Source: Labrenzia sp. DG1229
Lineage (GTDB): Bacteria > Pseudomonadota > Alphaproteobacteria > Rhizobiales > Stappiaceae
Assembly: GCF_000521215.1 (NCBI RefSeq)
Contig: NZ_KI928921.1
Coordinates: 387,838 to 439,296 of the forward strand
Reading direction: 5' to 3'
Length of the DNA: 51,459 nt
Shown here: positions 42,075-51,336 of the stretch, one piece after another
Layout of the letters: each line of letters starts with the position of its first letter
How positions within the stretch are numbered: the stretch's first letter is position 1
The notes under the pieces: model-generated
What the model was told of the DNA's origin: nothing
The model's database searches: none
The model's input: only the letters and a program-made list of their open reading frames with translations
Program-made: the position numbers and the translations under genes

Positions 42075-42415
42075 GAGTTCTCGTTCCCCTTGGATTCAAA
42101 CGTTTACGGGTTTGATTTCATCGATCCGGCGGACCCTGCCCCGGGTCTTCTGCTGCGGACGGCTTGATATTGAGGAGCGCATGCAATATTGTAAAATATG
42201 ATTTTAAGCATAATAATATTGAAAAATCAGATACAATGAGTTCGAATGATTGACATTCTGATCTGTGTCGGTTCGCCTGTTTCCACCACTAAAGTAATGT
42301 AAAAACTGACTTTACATGCTCAGAACGATTGAACTTGAGCGGTAAGTGCAATCTGGACGTGAAACGGGTTTTTGTCGAAATTCAGAAAATTAGATAAACA
42401 GAATCGGAAAATCAG
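42075..42415. promoter_or_regulatory. Divergent promoter region with ATGTAAA-N7-TTTACAT dyad
   Basis: This 341-base AT-rich gap separates the nine-gene operon from its LysR gene. A perfect 7-bp inverted repeat, ATGTAAA (42297-42303) and TTTACAT (42311-42317), is a strong LysR-site candidate. AATATT hexamers at both ends of the stretch 42184-42230 add further symmetry. Promoter boxes could not be fixed. Confidence 0.6.
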
Positions 42416-43363
42416 ATGGAGCCGTCTCTTCGACAAATTCGCTATTTCCTCGCAGCCGCCAATGCCGGTCAGATTTCCCGGGCAGCAATGGATCTGAATG
42501 TCTCCCAGTCGGCGATCACGACAGCTATCAAGTCCCTTGAGGACCTCATCGGAGCGAGGTTGTTTGAACGTCATGCGGGCGGCGTGTCACTGACTTATGA
42601 AGGCAATCTCTTTCTGGAACACGCCCGTCATATCATCGAATCGGTCGAAGAGGCCGTCAGGATTCCTCGCCGCATCCGCGATGATGTGAAAGGGTCGATC
42701 AACCTGGCACTCAGCTATACGATTTCCGGCTATTTCTTCCCTCCGTTTCTCGCGCGCTTTTCACGTGCCTTTCCCAATGTGAAAATCAATCTGTCAGAAG
42801 CCGACCGCCCGACGATCGAGGAAGGCCTGGTTACGAACGGCTTCGACCTGTCGGTGATGCTGACATCGAACATTGTCAATCACGAAGAGCTGGCACACGA
42901 CACGCTGTGGCGGTCCCGTCGGCGGCTTTGGGTCGACGCACATCACAAATATCTTCAGAAACCCTCGGTCTCACTGCAGGACGTTGCAGAGGAACCCTAC
43001 ATCATGCTGACAGTTGACGAGGCCAGCAACACGGCACAGCGCTACTGGAACCGGACGCCTTACAGGCCAAATACCATTTTCCGGACATCCTCGGTGGAAG
43101 CCGTGCGCAGCATGGTTGCCAATGGGATGGGTGTCTCCATCCTGTCGGACATGGTTCACCGGCCCTGGAGTCTTGAAGGACGGCGCGTCGAAGTGATCGA
43201 GGTATTGGACGAAATTCCGACGATGGATGTTGGTCTCGTCTGGCACAACGGTCGCAGTTACAGCGAGGCAACCAAAGCCTTTATCGACTTCATGCATCTG
43301 GGAATGGGAACCGATCAATCGCACAATTTTGCAGGAACCGAAATCCGGGCACCCGTGGTCTGA
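42416..43363 (+). CDS. LysR-family regulator of the pxp/ABC operon
   Basis: A 315-residue LysR regulator with N-terminal helix-turn-helix MEPSLRQIRYFLAAANAGQI then SRAAMDLNVSQSAITTAIKS and DLIGARLFERHAGGVSLTYE. The effector domain contains LALSYTISGYFFPPFLARFS and RSMVANGMGVSILSDMVHRP. It is divergent from the binding-protein gene and the perfect dyad between them supports direct control, with the imported or processed compound as likely ligand. It ends close to the convergent GntR gene, which is transcribed on the other strand. Confidence 0.94.
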   Translation: MEPSLRQIRYFLAAANAGQISRAAMDLNVSQSAITTAIKSLEDLIGARLFERHAGGVSLTYEGNLFLEHARHIIESVEEAVRIPRRIRDDVKGSINLALSYTISGYFFPPFLARFSRAFPNVKINLSEADRPTIEEGLVTNGFDLSVMLTSNIVNHEELAHDTLWRSRRRLWVDAHHKYLQKPSVSLQDVAEEPYIMLTVDEASNTAQRYWNRTPYRPNTIFRTSSVEAVRSMVANGMGVSILSDMVHRPWSLEGRRVEVIEVLDEIPTMDVGLVWHNGRSYSEATKAFIDFMHLGMGTDQSHNFAGTEIRAPVV

Positions 43364-43453
43364 GGTCAGACGGCAGGTGACAGAATGTGTTCGACGCCCT
43401 GCGACGGCAAAGGCAGCGCCGCGATGATCGGTTCGAATGTTTAGTCTGACTTG

Positions 43454-44245
43454 CTATCGCGATTCGGTGGATCTGGTAGCAGAGCCTTCCCCGGGCGGAC
43501 GCATGGCGGCACGCTCCAACATGTATTTTTCCGCTTCCAGCATGTGCCCCCGCATAATCGTCCGGCAGAGTTCCGGATCTTCCGCCTTGATCGCCCGAAG
43601 CAGACGAACCTGATAATGCAGGCCGGTTTCCCGCAAGGCTGGGTTCGGTTCCTTGTAGATCGACCGACACACGGTCATGTCGCGCAGGAGACTGAGCAGG
43701 AAGGAACAGGTGAATGCCAGGATCGGATTGTTGCAATGCCGGGTGAGTTCTTCATGAAAATCAAGCTCTGCGAGCCGCTGAGCGTATTCTTCTTCCGCTG
43801 TTTCGGGCTCGTCCTCGTAAAGCCGGATACAGCCCTGCAGTGCCTGGAAAGTTTCCGCGGTCAGATTGCCTGCAACCGATGCAGCAAGCTCGGGTTCCAA
43901 CTGTTTGCGAAGCGTATAGATATCGGCGATCGAGGGCGGGTCGAACAGAAAAAGGTTGTCCAGCAGTCCGATTGCTTCCCCCGGTTCCACCGAAGAAACG
44001 AAGATGCCGCCACCCGGGCCGCTGCGGGACGATATCAATCCCTGGAATTCCAGTACTTTCAATGCTTCGCGCAAAGTGCCACGCGATACCTTGACGGAGC
44101 CCGGCAACAGCCAGTCTCCGGGAATCCTGTCGCCTGGACGGAGCCCGGCCTCGATAATCCGTTCGCGGATCTGTTGCGCAACAATATCCGGCCGACGCAG
44201 ACGTTTGCGGGTCTTCGGGTCCAATGGTGTGTCTTCAATCTTCAT
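43454..44245 (-). CDS. GntR-family (FCD) regulator
   Basis: A 263-residue GntR regulator. The winged helix is RRPDIVAQQIRERIIEAGLRP then GDRIPGDWLLPGSVKVSRGT and LREALKVLEFQGLISSRSGP, and the FCD domain follows with a LDFHEELTRHCNNPILAF segment carrying metal-ligand positions. It begins 35 bases after the ABC ATPase gene, so it may be the last gene of the peptide-transporter operon; a weak ribosome-binding site precedes ATG 44245. A perfect palindrome upstream of that operon is a possible target. Confidence 0.92.
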   Translation of the reverse strand: MKIEDTPLDPKTRKRLRRPDIVAQQIRERIIEAGLRPGDRIPGDWLLPGSVKVSRGTLREALKVLEFQGLISSRSGPGGGIFVSSVEPGEAIGLLDNLFLFDPPSIADIYTLRKQLEPELAASVAGNLTAETFQALQGCIRLYEDEPETAEEEYAQRLAELDFHEELTRHCNNPILAFTCSFLLSLLRDMTVCRSIYKEPNPALRETGLHYQVRLLRAIKAEDPELCRTIMRGHMLEAEKYMLERAAMRPPGEGSATRSTESR

Positions 44246-44279
44246 GCCGAGGCTGACTTCAAAGCCAACATTCCAATGG

Positions 44280-45290
44280 CTATGCCTCTATTAGTGGATG
44301 ATAGCAAGCTGCGATGTGGCCGGAATCGGGGCCTGGTGCCTGATCAGGGGCAGGCAGATTATCCAGACATGCCCCGGTCTTGCGGTTGCATCTCGCAGCA
44401 AATGCACATCCGGCGGGAGGATTGTAGGGGTCGGGAAGTTCGGCGGAAGCGTCTTCAGCCATCAATACATGCCGCCCGGGTGCCGGCGCGGATCGCATGA
44501 GAAGATCCGTATAGGGGTGCATGGGTGTTCCAAACACATTCCGCGCCGGTCCGAGTTCCGCTATCCGGCCGAAATACATAACCGCGACCCGATCGCACAC
44601 ACTTTCAACCACCGACAGGTCGTGACTGATGAAAATGTAGGTCAGTCCAAAGGTCTTCTTCAAACCGTCCAGGAGATTCAGCACCTGTGCCTGCACGGAG
44701 ACATCGAGCGCGGAAACAGGTTCGTCCAGCACAATCAGTTCCGGTCCGGCCGCAAGCGCTCGGGCAATGCCAATTCGCTGCGCCTGGCCACCGGAAAACT
44801 CGTGCGGATACCGTTCCAGGAACTCCGGTGCCAGATTCACTGCCTGCAGCAGTTCTGTCAGCCGCTTTTCACGGCCATCCTTGTCCAGGTCCGTCAGGTG
44901 CTTGAGCGGTGCTTCCAGAATGGTCCGGATTGTCTTGCGCGGGTTGAGCGAAGCGACCGGGTCCTGAAAGACATATTGTACCTTGCGCGCCAGGGAATTG
45001 CCGTCCTTTCGAGCAAGATCGGTCAGATTTTCACCGTCAAAAACAATTTCTCCCGACGTTGGATCATCCAGACCGACCACAAGGCGCGCCAGGGTGGATT
45101 TGCCACATCCGGACTCACCGACGACGCCAAGCGTTTCGCCTTTCCGGACACTTAGGCTCAGGCTTTGTACCGCGTGAACAGCCGGCGCTCGTCCGCCAAA
45201 GAGCCTGCGTTCACCGCCGAATATTCTTTCCACATCGCTGATGGTCAGCAATGTGTCTTCACCGGATGTCTTCTCTCGCCCGTCGTTCAT
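44280..45290 (-). CDS. Peptide-type ABC transporter ATP-binding protein (DppF/OppF-like)
   Basis: A 336-residue ABC ATPase. Walker A GESGCGKST, signature FSGGQAQRIGIARAL, Walker B LIVLDEPVSALD, and the C-terminal oligopeptide-type extension with cysteines (PPAGCAFAARCNRKTGACLD) are present; that extension often binds an iron-sulfur cluster in DppD/DppF proteins. The ATG at 45290 overlaps the stop of the fused gene by four bases (ATGA); the frame further upstream is out of place and rejected. It would pair with the ATPase half of the fusion protein. Confidence 0.95.
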   Translation of the reverse strand: MNDGREKTSGEDTLLTISDVERIFGGERRLFGGRAPAVHAVQSLSLSVRKGETLGVVGESGCGKSTLARLVVGLDDPTSGEIVFDGENLTDLARKDGNSLARKVQYVFQDPVASLNPRKTIRTILEAPLKHLTDLDKDGREKRLTELLQAVNLAPEFLERYPHEFSGGQAQRIGIARALAAGPELIVLDEPVSALDVSVQAQVLNLLDGLKKTFGLTYIFISHDLSVVESVCDRVAVMYFGRIAELGPARNVFGTPMHPYTDLLMRSAPAPGRHVLMAEDASAELPDPYNPPAGCAFAARCNRKTGACLDNLPAPDQAPGPDSGHIAACYHPLIEA

Positions 45291-47224
45291 GCGGAAGGTT
45301 CCCTGTTCATCGGGAAAAGACAGCGCACACCCCGATCCGCACCGGCGGCAACAAGCTCGATCTCCCCTGTGCGGCAGAGGCTTTGGGCCTGTGGGCAACG
45401 GTCGGCAAACGCGCATCCTTCAGGCAGGTTGTTCACGACAGGCGGGCGCCCATCAATCGCGTCCAGGCGTCGTTCAGGCTCGCCCAGGACCGGCACGCAC
45501 TCGATGAGTTTTGCAGTATAGGGATGTTGCGGGCTGGCCAGGATGTCGTCTGTTTTTCCGGTTTCGACAATCCGGCCCGCATACATGACGGCAATGCGGT
45601 CGCAAATTGCGGACACGACGCCGAAATCGTGCGTAATGAAGAGAATTGCAGCGTTGCGTTCGCGGCGCAGGCCGTTCATCAGGGTCAGGATCTGGGACTG
45701 AACGGTAACATCAAGTGCCGTCGTCGGTTCATCGGCAATAAGGACCCTGGCGTCATTTGCCAGTGCCATTGCGATACAAACGCGCTGACGCATGCCTCCT
45801 GAAAGCTCATGCGGATACGTTGTCAGACGTTCCTTCGGATTTGGAATGCGGACAAGTGACAGGAGCTCGATTGCCTTTTCCCTGGTTCGCGCCCTGGAAA
45901 GAGGCTGATGCGTACGGATGGCTTCTTCAAGCTGATTTCCAACCGTGAAGAGCGGGTGAAGGGTAGAGAGAGGGTCCTGGAACACGTAGGCGACAGAGCC
46001 GCCGCGGAGGTCACGGATGCGCCGGTCGCTCGCTGCAAACAAATCCTCGCCCTCCAGATAGGCCGCTCCGCCCGCAATGCGACCGGGCGGCGTTGGAACC
46101 AGGCCCATGATCGACATTGCCGTGAGGGATTTGCCGGACCCGGATTCGCCGACAATGCCAAGGCATTCGCCCTGGCGGAGAGCCAGGTCGACGCCGCCAA
46201 CGGCATGGTAGACTGTTCCACCGATCTGAAATTCTGTGCGCAGCCGGCGCACGTCCAGGATGTTTTCGTCACCGGACGGGGCAGGAACATCTGCAGGATT
46301 GCGCAAAACCACAGTCCGTGCGACCGGTCTCGTCAGCGACCCCGCCCGCAAACGCGGGTCCAGGATGTCCCGGACGCCGTCACCGAGCAGGTTGATCGCC
46401 ATCACGAGCACAAAAATCATAACCCCGGGGACGATAGATACATGCGGCGCGGTGAACAGGATCTTGCGTCCCTCGCCAAGCATGGAGCCGAGATCGGCCT
46501 GTGGTGGCTGTGCCCCGAGGCCAAGAAACGACAGTCCCGCCGTTTCGAGGATCATCCAGCCGACCGTTGTCGACATGGTAATGACGATAACCGGCAGCAC
46601 ATTCGGCAGGATTTCCACAAACAGGATCTGGGCCGGAGATTTTCCCGACAGTCTTGCGGCATCAACGAATTCCCTGCGGGACAGACCAAGGGTGATCCCC
46701 CGTATGTTTCGGGCGAAAAACGGGATGTTCACCAGGGCAATCGCGTAGAGCGCATTGAGCAATCCGGGGCCCAGCACGGCAACGATGGCAAGCGCGAGCA
46801 GGATATAGGGAAACGCCATCACCATATCGATACCGCGCATGATGACGGTGTCGGTGCGCCCGCCGGCATATCCAGCGACCAGTCCAAGCATGGATCCGAA
46901 GACCGCGGCAATGATCGTGGCGGAAACTCCCACCGCAAGTGAGACGCGAGTTCCCCAGATCAGCCGGGAGAGCAGGTCCCTTCCCAAATGATCGGTTCCA
47001 AGCAGGTGGCCGGTGCTGAAAACGGGCAGCAAACGGTTTGCAGGGGCAGTCACGTCCGGGTTGAGCAAAGGCAGGACGGGTGCTGCCAGCGCCAGAAGAC
47101 AGACGGCAATCAGGATGATGAGACCGGCTGTTGCCAGCGTGTTGTTGAGAAGCAGGGAAAATGTTCCCGGTCGTGCTGACTTGCCGGCCTGCCGGCCTTT
47201 CCCGCTGATTGCCGTATTCGTCAT
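45287..47224 (-). CDS. Fused peptide-type ABC permease and ATPase (DppC-DppD)
   Basis: One continuous 645-residue frame holds two normally separate subunits. Residues 1-295 form a DppC-type permease with six membrane segments and the coupling segment REFVDAARLSGKSPAQILFV; residues about 320-645 form a DppD-type ATPase with Walker A GESGSGKS (359-366), signature LSGGMRQRVCIAMAL and a C-terminal cysteine region GCAFADRCPQAQSLC. The linker (about 295-320, PVARTVVLRNPADVPAPSGD) looks flexible. No frameshift or internal stop is seen. ATG 47224 overlaps the dppB stop by one base. Such fusions are known in some importers but are not the common form. Confidence 0.94.
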   Translation of the reverse strand: MTNTAISGKGRQAGKSARPGTFSLLLNNTLATAGLIILIAVCLLALAAPVLPLLNPDVTAPANRLLPVFSTGHLLGTDHLGRDLLSRLIWGTRVSLAVGVSATIIAAVFGSMLGLVAGYAGGRTDTVIMRGIDMVMAFPYILLALAIVAVLGPGLLNALYAIALVNIPFFARNIRGITLGLSRREFVDAARLSGKSPAQILFVEILPNVLPVIVITMSTTVGWMILETAGLSFLGLGAQPPQADLGSMLGEGRKILFTAPHVSIVPGVMIFVLVMAINLLGDGVRDILDPRLRAGSLTRPVARTVVLRNPADVPAPSGDENILDVRRLRTEFQIGGTVYHAVGGVDLALRQGECLGIVGESGSGKSLTAMSIMGLVPTPPGRIAGGAAYLEGEDLFAASDRRIRDLRGGSVAYVFQDPLSTLHPLFTVGNQLEEAIRTHQPLSRARTREKAIELLSLVRIPNPKERLTTYPHELSGGMRQRVCIAMALANDARVLIADEPTTALDVTVQSQILTLMNGLRRERNAAILFITHDFGVVSAICDRIAVMYAGRIVETGKTDDILASPQHPYTAKLIECVPVLGEPERRLDAIDGRPPVVNNLPEGCAFADRCPQAQSLCRTGEIELVAAGADRGVRCLFPMNREPSA

Positions 47225-48168
47225 CAGCGCAACCTCGGATCGATCAGCGTCTGGACGACATCGGCTAGCAGGTTGAACAGAACATAGGCAGCCGCGACGA
47301 CAAGAACTCCGCCCTGAACGAGCAGCAGATCGCGCGTGGCGATCGCCTTGACCAGCATGGAACCGATGCCAGGCCACTGAAAGACCGTTTCGATATAGAC
47401 CGCTCCCCCGATGACAAATCCGGCCTGAATCCCGATCACCGGAACGACGCTGACAAGTGCCGACTTGAATGCATGCTTGTAGATGACCTCGCGTTCCGGG
47501 AGACCCTTGGCGCGGGCGGTACGGATGTAATCCTGCCTCAGGACTTCCAGCATCGCCGTCCGGGTGAGGCGCGCGACGACACCGGTCGCAACGACGGAGA
47601 GCGTCAGTGCGGGCAAGGTCAGGTGGTGAATGAGATCAGGAAGGTCACCGCCGCCGTAAATGGCGTACATGCCCGATGCCGGAAACAGACGAAGCTTTAC
47701 GGCAAATACCAGGATCAGCAGCAACCCCAGAAAGAAGGAAGGCGTCGAAATGCCCATGAGCACAAGAAGCGTGATGATCTTGTCGGCCCATCCGTACTGG
47801 CGCACCGCAGACACGATCCCTGCCAGCAGCCCGAAGACAGAACACAGAACCAGTGCGGTGCCGGCGAGGATCAGCGTTGCGGAAAACCGTTCAAGGACTT
47901 CATCGAGCACAGGCCTGTTCAGGCTGTAGGAGCGGCCGAGATCTCCCTGGAAAAGATTTCCGAGCCAGATGACGTATTGCTCGGGCAGGCTTTTGTCGAG
48001 CCCGAGGTCCCGGTTGAGTTTGGCAACATTTTCCGGGGTGGCATAAGACCCGAGAATGGCTGTGGCCGGGTCTCCCGGGATCATGGCCATGATCAGGAAA
48101 ACGATGATCGTCAATCCGAAAAGGACCGGAATGGCGGCCAGAAGACGCTTGGCGATGTAGGCGCCCAA
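47224..48168 (-). CDS. Peptide-type ABC transporter permease (DppB-like)
   Basis: A 314-residue permease with six hydrophobic segments, beginning MGAYIAKRLLAAIPVLFGLT and carrying the family segments RDLGLDKSLPEQYVIWLGNL, LGRSYSLNRPVLDEVLERF and DYIRTARAKGLPEREVIYKH. The start codon is TTG (48168) with GGGAGA eight bases upstream. It pairs with the permease half of the fusion protein. The binding-protein gene lies 83 bases upstream on the same strand. Confidence 0.94.
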   Translation of the reverse strand: MGAYIAKRLLAAIPVLFGLTIIVFLIMAMIPGDPATAILGSYATPENVAKLNRDLGLDKSLPEQYVIWLGNLFQGDLGRSYSLNRPVLDEVLERFSATLILAGTALVLCSVFGLLAGIVSAVRQYGWADKIITLLVLMGISTPSFFLGLLLILVFAVKLRLFPASGMYAIYGGGDLPDLIHHLTLPALTLSVVATGVVARLTRTAMLEVLRQDYIRTARAKGLPEREVIYKHAFKSALVSVVPVIGIQAGFVIGGAVYIETVFQWPGIGSMLVKAIATRDLLLVQGGVLVVAAAYVLFNLLADVVQTLIDPRLR

Positions 48169-48251
48169 TGCTCTTTCTCCCTAGCGTGCCGGATCTGAGA
48201 CGGACACGATTGTCCCGGCGGCTTTTTGTTCGCGCCGGGACGATCTCCTGT

Positions 48252-49811
48252 TTACTGCGGCTTCTTCACGTCCTGCAACATCAGGAAGAAGGACGGTTGC
48301 AGCTTGAAGTCTTCGACGGACGCCCTTGTGACAGCGTTCTGTTTCCAGTTGGCAACGAAAACCCAGGGAGCGTCTTCCCTGACGATTTCCTGCATTTCCT
48401 TGTAAAGAGCGGCGCGTTCGTTCTGATCGGTCACCTGACGGGCCTTGTCCAGAAGCTCGTCGACCTTTGCATTGGAATAATATCCGGAGTTGAAGCCGCC
48501 CTTGTCGGGAAATGCTTCCGTGCGAAGAGCCAGAAACGGCAGCGTGTCCGGGTCATTGGTCATCCAGGCCATTTCAGCCATGGCTGCCTTGCCCTCAAGG
48601 CCGGGGTTCACCTTGCCCAGAAAGGTGTTCCATTCATAGGTTTCGATGTTGACGTTCATGCCGACGGCCTGGAGATCTGCCTGGATTGCCGTGCCCATCG
48701 CAACGGGATCCAGCATGCCGGAACCGCCTTCGGTGACGTAGAAGGTGATTTCCTCGCCGTTGTAGCCTGCTTCTTTCAGCAGTTCCTTCGCCTTTTCCGG
48801 ATCATATGGATAGGGCTCGAGGCTTTCGTTATACGCCCAGGCGAAGGCCGGAGGCGTCGGGCCGGCGGCGACGTCCGCCGTGCCTTGAAGAATGTTGTCA
48901 ACGAGCGCGGTCTTGTTGATTGCATAATTGGCGGCTTGCCGGGCTGCCTTGGTATCGAACGGAGCTTCCCTGGCATTCAGGATCAGGAACCAGACGTGGG
49001 GACCGGCCTGCTCAAGAACGCTGAAACCCGCGTCCGACTTGAATTGCTGCAAACTGTCGGGTGGAACTTCAACCATGACATCCAGTCCACCGGACAGCAT
49101 TTCGGCGATCCGCGTATTGGCATCCGTGATCGGGCGGTAGATCAGGGCTTCCAGGGCCGGGGCTCCGTCCCAGTAGTCTTCGTTCCTGACCGCCACTACC
49201 TTCGCGTTGGCTTCCCATTCACCGAACTTGTAGGCGCCGGTGCCCGATGGGTTCCGACCAAAACCCTTGCCGTGTTTCCTGACCGCTTCCGGAGAAACGA
49301 TCAGCCCGGTCGGGTAAGCGAGATTCGACAGGAACGGCGCATAGGGCGCATTCAGCTTGAAGGTTACAGTGGTGTCGTCTTCCGCGATCACGTCTTCGAC
49401 CGCGGAGAAGAAAAACGACAAGGGGAAAGGGCCCGTGTCGTGGTATGGGTGTTCTTCATCCAGCATCCGGTCGAAATTGAACTTCACTGCCTCGGCGTTG
49501 AACGGCGTGCCGTCGTGGAAGGTGATGCCATCGCGCAGTTTAAAGGTATAGGCCTTGCCGTCTTCCGAGATCGTCCAGCTTTCGGCAAGTGAAGGTTCGA
49601 CTTCCAGCGTACCGTCCTTGTAGCGCGTCAGACCGTCATAGAGATTGACGAGGATACGGAAGTCGTTGACCGCCGTTACGGCCTGGGGGTCCAGCGATTT
49701 CGGTTCCGCGATCTGACCGACAACCAGAACATTGGGTGGAGTTTGCGCTTGTGTCTGAGGCGCAAATGCAAAAAAGGCCGAGGCAACTGCCGCAGCTAAA
49801 ATCTTTTTCAT
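48252..49811 (-). CDS. Peptide-type ABC substrate-binding protein (family 5)
   Basis: A 519-residue exported binding protein of the DppA/OppA family. The signal peptide ends near QAQ (about residue 22). Landmarks are GQIAEPKSLDPQAVTAVNDF, VNLYDGLTRYKDGTLEVEPS, WTISEDGKAYTFKLRDGITF and FNAEAVKFNFDRML, followed by the usual lobe pattern. ATG 49811 is favoured over 49817 because GAGGGGA is then nine bases upstream. The operon encodes one permease pair and two ATPases in three genes. The divergent M20 amidohydrolase suggests that the cargo is an N-carbamoyl amino acid, ureide or small peptide. Confidence 0.95.
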   Translation of the reverse strand: MKKILAAAVASAFFAFAPQTQAQTPPNVLVVGQIAEPKSLDPQAVTAVNDFRILVNLYDGLTRYKDGTLEVEPSLAESWTISEDGKAYTFKLRDGITFHDGTPFNAEAVKFNFDRMLDEEHPYHDTGPFPLSFFFSAVEDVIAEDDTTVTFKLNAPYAPFLSNLAYPTGLIVSPEAVRKHGKGFGRNPSGTGAYKFGEWEANAKVVAVRNEDYWDGAPALEALIYRPITDANTRIAEMLSGGLDVMVEVPPDSLQQFKSDAGFSVLEQAGPHVWFLILNAREAPFDTKAARQAANYAINKTALVDNILQGTADVAAGPTPPAFAWAYNESLEPYPYDPEKAKELLKEAGYNGEEITFYVTEGGSGMLDPVAMGTAIQADLQAVGMNVNIETYEWNTFLGKVNPGLEGKAAMAEMAWMTNDPDTLPFLALRTEAFPDKGGFNSGYYSNAKVDELLDKARQVTDQNERAALYKEMQEIVREDAPWVFVANWKQNAVTRASVEDFKLQPSFFLMLQDVKKPQ

Positions 49812-49839
49812 GACCATTCCCCTCTTTGTGTCTTCATCT

Positions 49840-49857
49840 AATTAATCATGATTAATT
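49840..49857. promoter_or_regulatory. Perfect 18-bp palindrome in divergent promoter
   Basis: AATTAATCATGATTAATT is a perfect palindrome located 29 bases before the binding-protein start and 98 bases before the amidohydrolase start. It overlaps a possible rightward -35 (TTGCAT 49856-49861) with CATATT 17 bases later. It is a good operator candidate, perhaps for the GntR gene at 43454. Confidence 0.65.
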
Positions 49858-49954
49858 GCATATTCGCAATAATTATTTCATATTAATTTTCATCCGGGGA
49901 CTGACACACCGGGGAAAACAAGGCTTAAGCGCTGTAAATCAGGGAGAAATCCGA

Positions 49955-51196
49955 ATGCCGCACCAAGGGCCCAGCATTCGTCCGGACCGCCTCAAGACCC
50001 TGCTCGATGGTGTGAACCGGTTCGGGTTCGATGTTGAAACCGGCGGATTCAACCGCCCGGGTTTTTCAGACGAGGACCTGGCCTGCCGGGCATGGTTCGG
50101 CGATGAAATGCGGAAAGACGGCCTGAGGGTCTGGTCCGACGGTGCGGGTAATCTCTTCGGTCGTTACGGCCACGACGACGGGCCTTGTATACTGGCAGGG
50201 TCGCATCTGGACACTGTGCCGAACGGTGGTGCATTTGACGGATCGCTCGGTGTCTGCGTTGCCCTGGAATGTGTCCGGACACTGAAGGACGCCGGTTTCG
50301 AACCGGCCACTGCAATCGAAGTTGTGGCGACCTCGGAGGAAGAAGGGCGGTTTGGCGGCATGTTGGGATCACAGGCAATCGCGGGCCTGGCCACTGCTGA
50401 CTGGATCGCCCGGGCCAGGGATGCAGATGGCGTCCGGCTGGTAGATGCGATGGTGTTGCAGGGCCTTGATCCTCGCGCCATCTTATCCGCGGCAAGACCG
50501 GCAGGGACGATCAGGGCGTTTCTTGAACTCCACATCGAACAGGGCCCTGTCCTTGAGCAGGACCAGGTATCGGTTGGAATTTCAGACCAGGTATCCGGCG
50601 TCTGTTACCTTGAATACACGTTCAGCGGCATTGCCAATCATTCGGGAACAACACCGATGTCGATGCGTTCCGATGCTTTCGCAGGCCTTGCGGAACTGGC
50701 GCACCAGATCCCGCAGATCATCAAGCAGGCCGGAACCGACCAGACCCGCATCACAATCGGGCATGTTGTCCTGGAACCAAATCAGCCGCATACAATTCCT
50801 GGCCAGGCCCACTTTTCCATCATCCTTCGTGATACATCCGAAAGCGTCATGGGCGTGTTGCGTGACATGGTTCACGACCGGGCCCTTGATGCGGCCCGCA
50901 AGTTCGGACTGGAGCTGAAGTCAGCCGAGCGAAGCTGGCTGCCGCCGGTACATCTTGATTCAGACCTTGCGAACCGGCTGGAAACCCTGGCCGGAAACAT
51001 GGGACTTGCAACCAAGCGGATGCCGTCAGGTGCCGGTCACGATGCGCAGACCATGCAGAGCGTCTGTCCTTCCGGATTGATTTTCGTGCCAAGCCGCAAT
51101 GGGATCAGCCATTCTCCGGGTGAGCACAGCGACTGGGTCGACATAGAAAGGGGTGCGAACCTGTTTCTGCAGGCACTGATCGAGCTTGGCAAATAG
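49955..51196 (+). CDS. M20 amidohydrolase (allantoate/N-carbamoyl-L-amino acid hydrolase type)
   Basis: A 413-residue metal-dependent amidohydrolase of the HyuC/AllC/beta-ureidopropionase branch of M20. Metal ligands lie in GSHLDTVPNGGAFDGSLG (H84, D95) and VATSEEEGRFGG (E129/E130), then FLELHIEQGPVLE, the dimerisation region NHSGTTPMSMRSDA, PSGAGHDAQTM and ISHSPGEHSDW. It hydrolyses allantoate, N-carbamoyl amino acids or similar. ATG 49955 has AGGGAGA upstream; the longer frame from 49856 runs across the palindrome region and is rejected. It is divergent from the peptide-type importer, suggesting that the two form a catabolic unit. Confidence 0.93.
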   Translation: MPHQGPSIRPDRLKTLLDGVNRFGFDVETGGFNRPGFSDEDLACRAWFGDEMRKDGLRVWSDGAGNLFGRYGHDDGPCILAGSHLDTVPNGGAFDGSLGVCVALECVRTLKDAGFEPATAIEVVATSEEEGRFGGMLGSQAIAGLATADWIARARDADGVRLVDAMVLQGLDPRAILSAARPAGTIRAFLELHIEQGPVLEQDQVSVGISDQVSGVCYLEYTFSGIANHSGTTPMSMRSDAFAGLAELAHQIPQIIKQAGTDQTRITIGHVVLEPNQPHTIPGQAHFSIILRDTSESVMGVLRDMVHDRALDAARKFGLELKSAERSWLPPVHLDSDLANRLETLAGNMGLATKRMPSGAGHDAQTMQSVCPSGLIFVPSRNGISHSPGEHSDWVDIERGANLFLQALIELGK

Positions 51197-51336
51197 ACCG
51201 CCAAGCAGCTCGCCCAAGACTTGAAATCCGGATTGTCAACCAGTCTTGACGCCGGACAATTTTACGATCCAGTGTTCACCACTGCGCATGATGCAGCGCA
51301 GGAGCGATTTTCAAGTATCTGCAAACATTATGAAAC

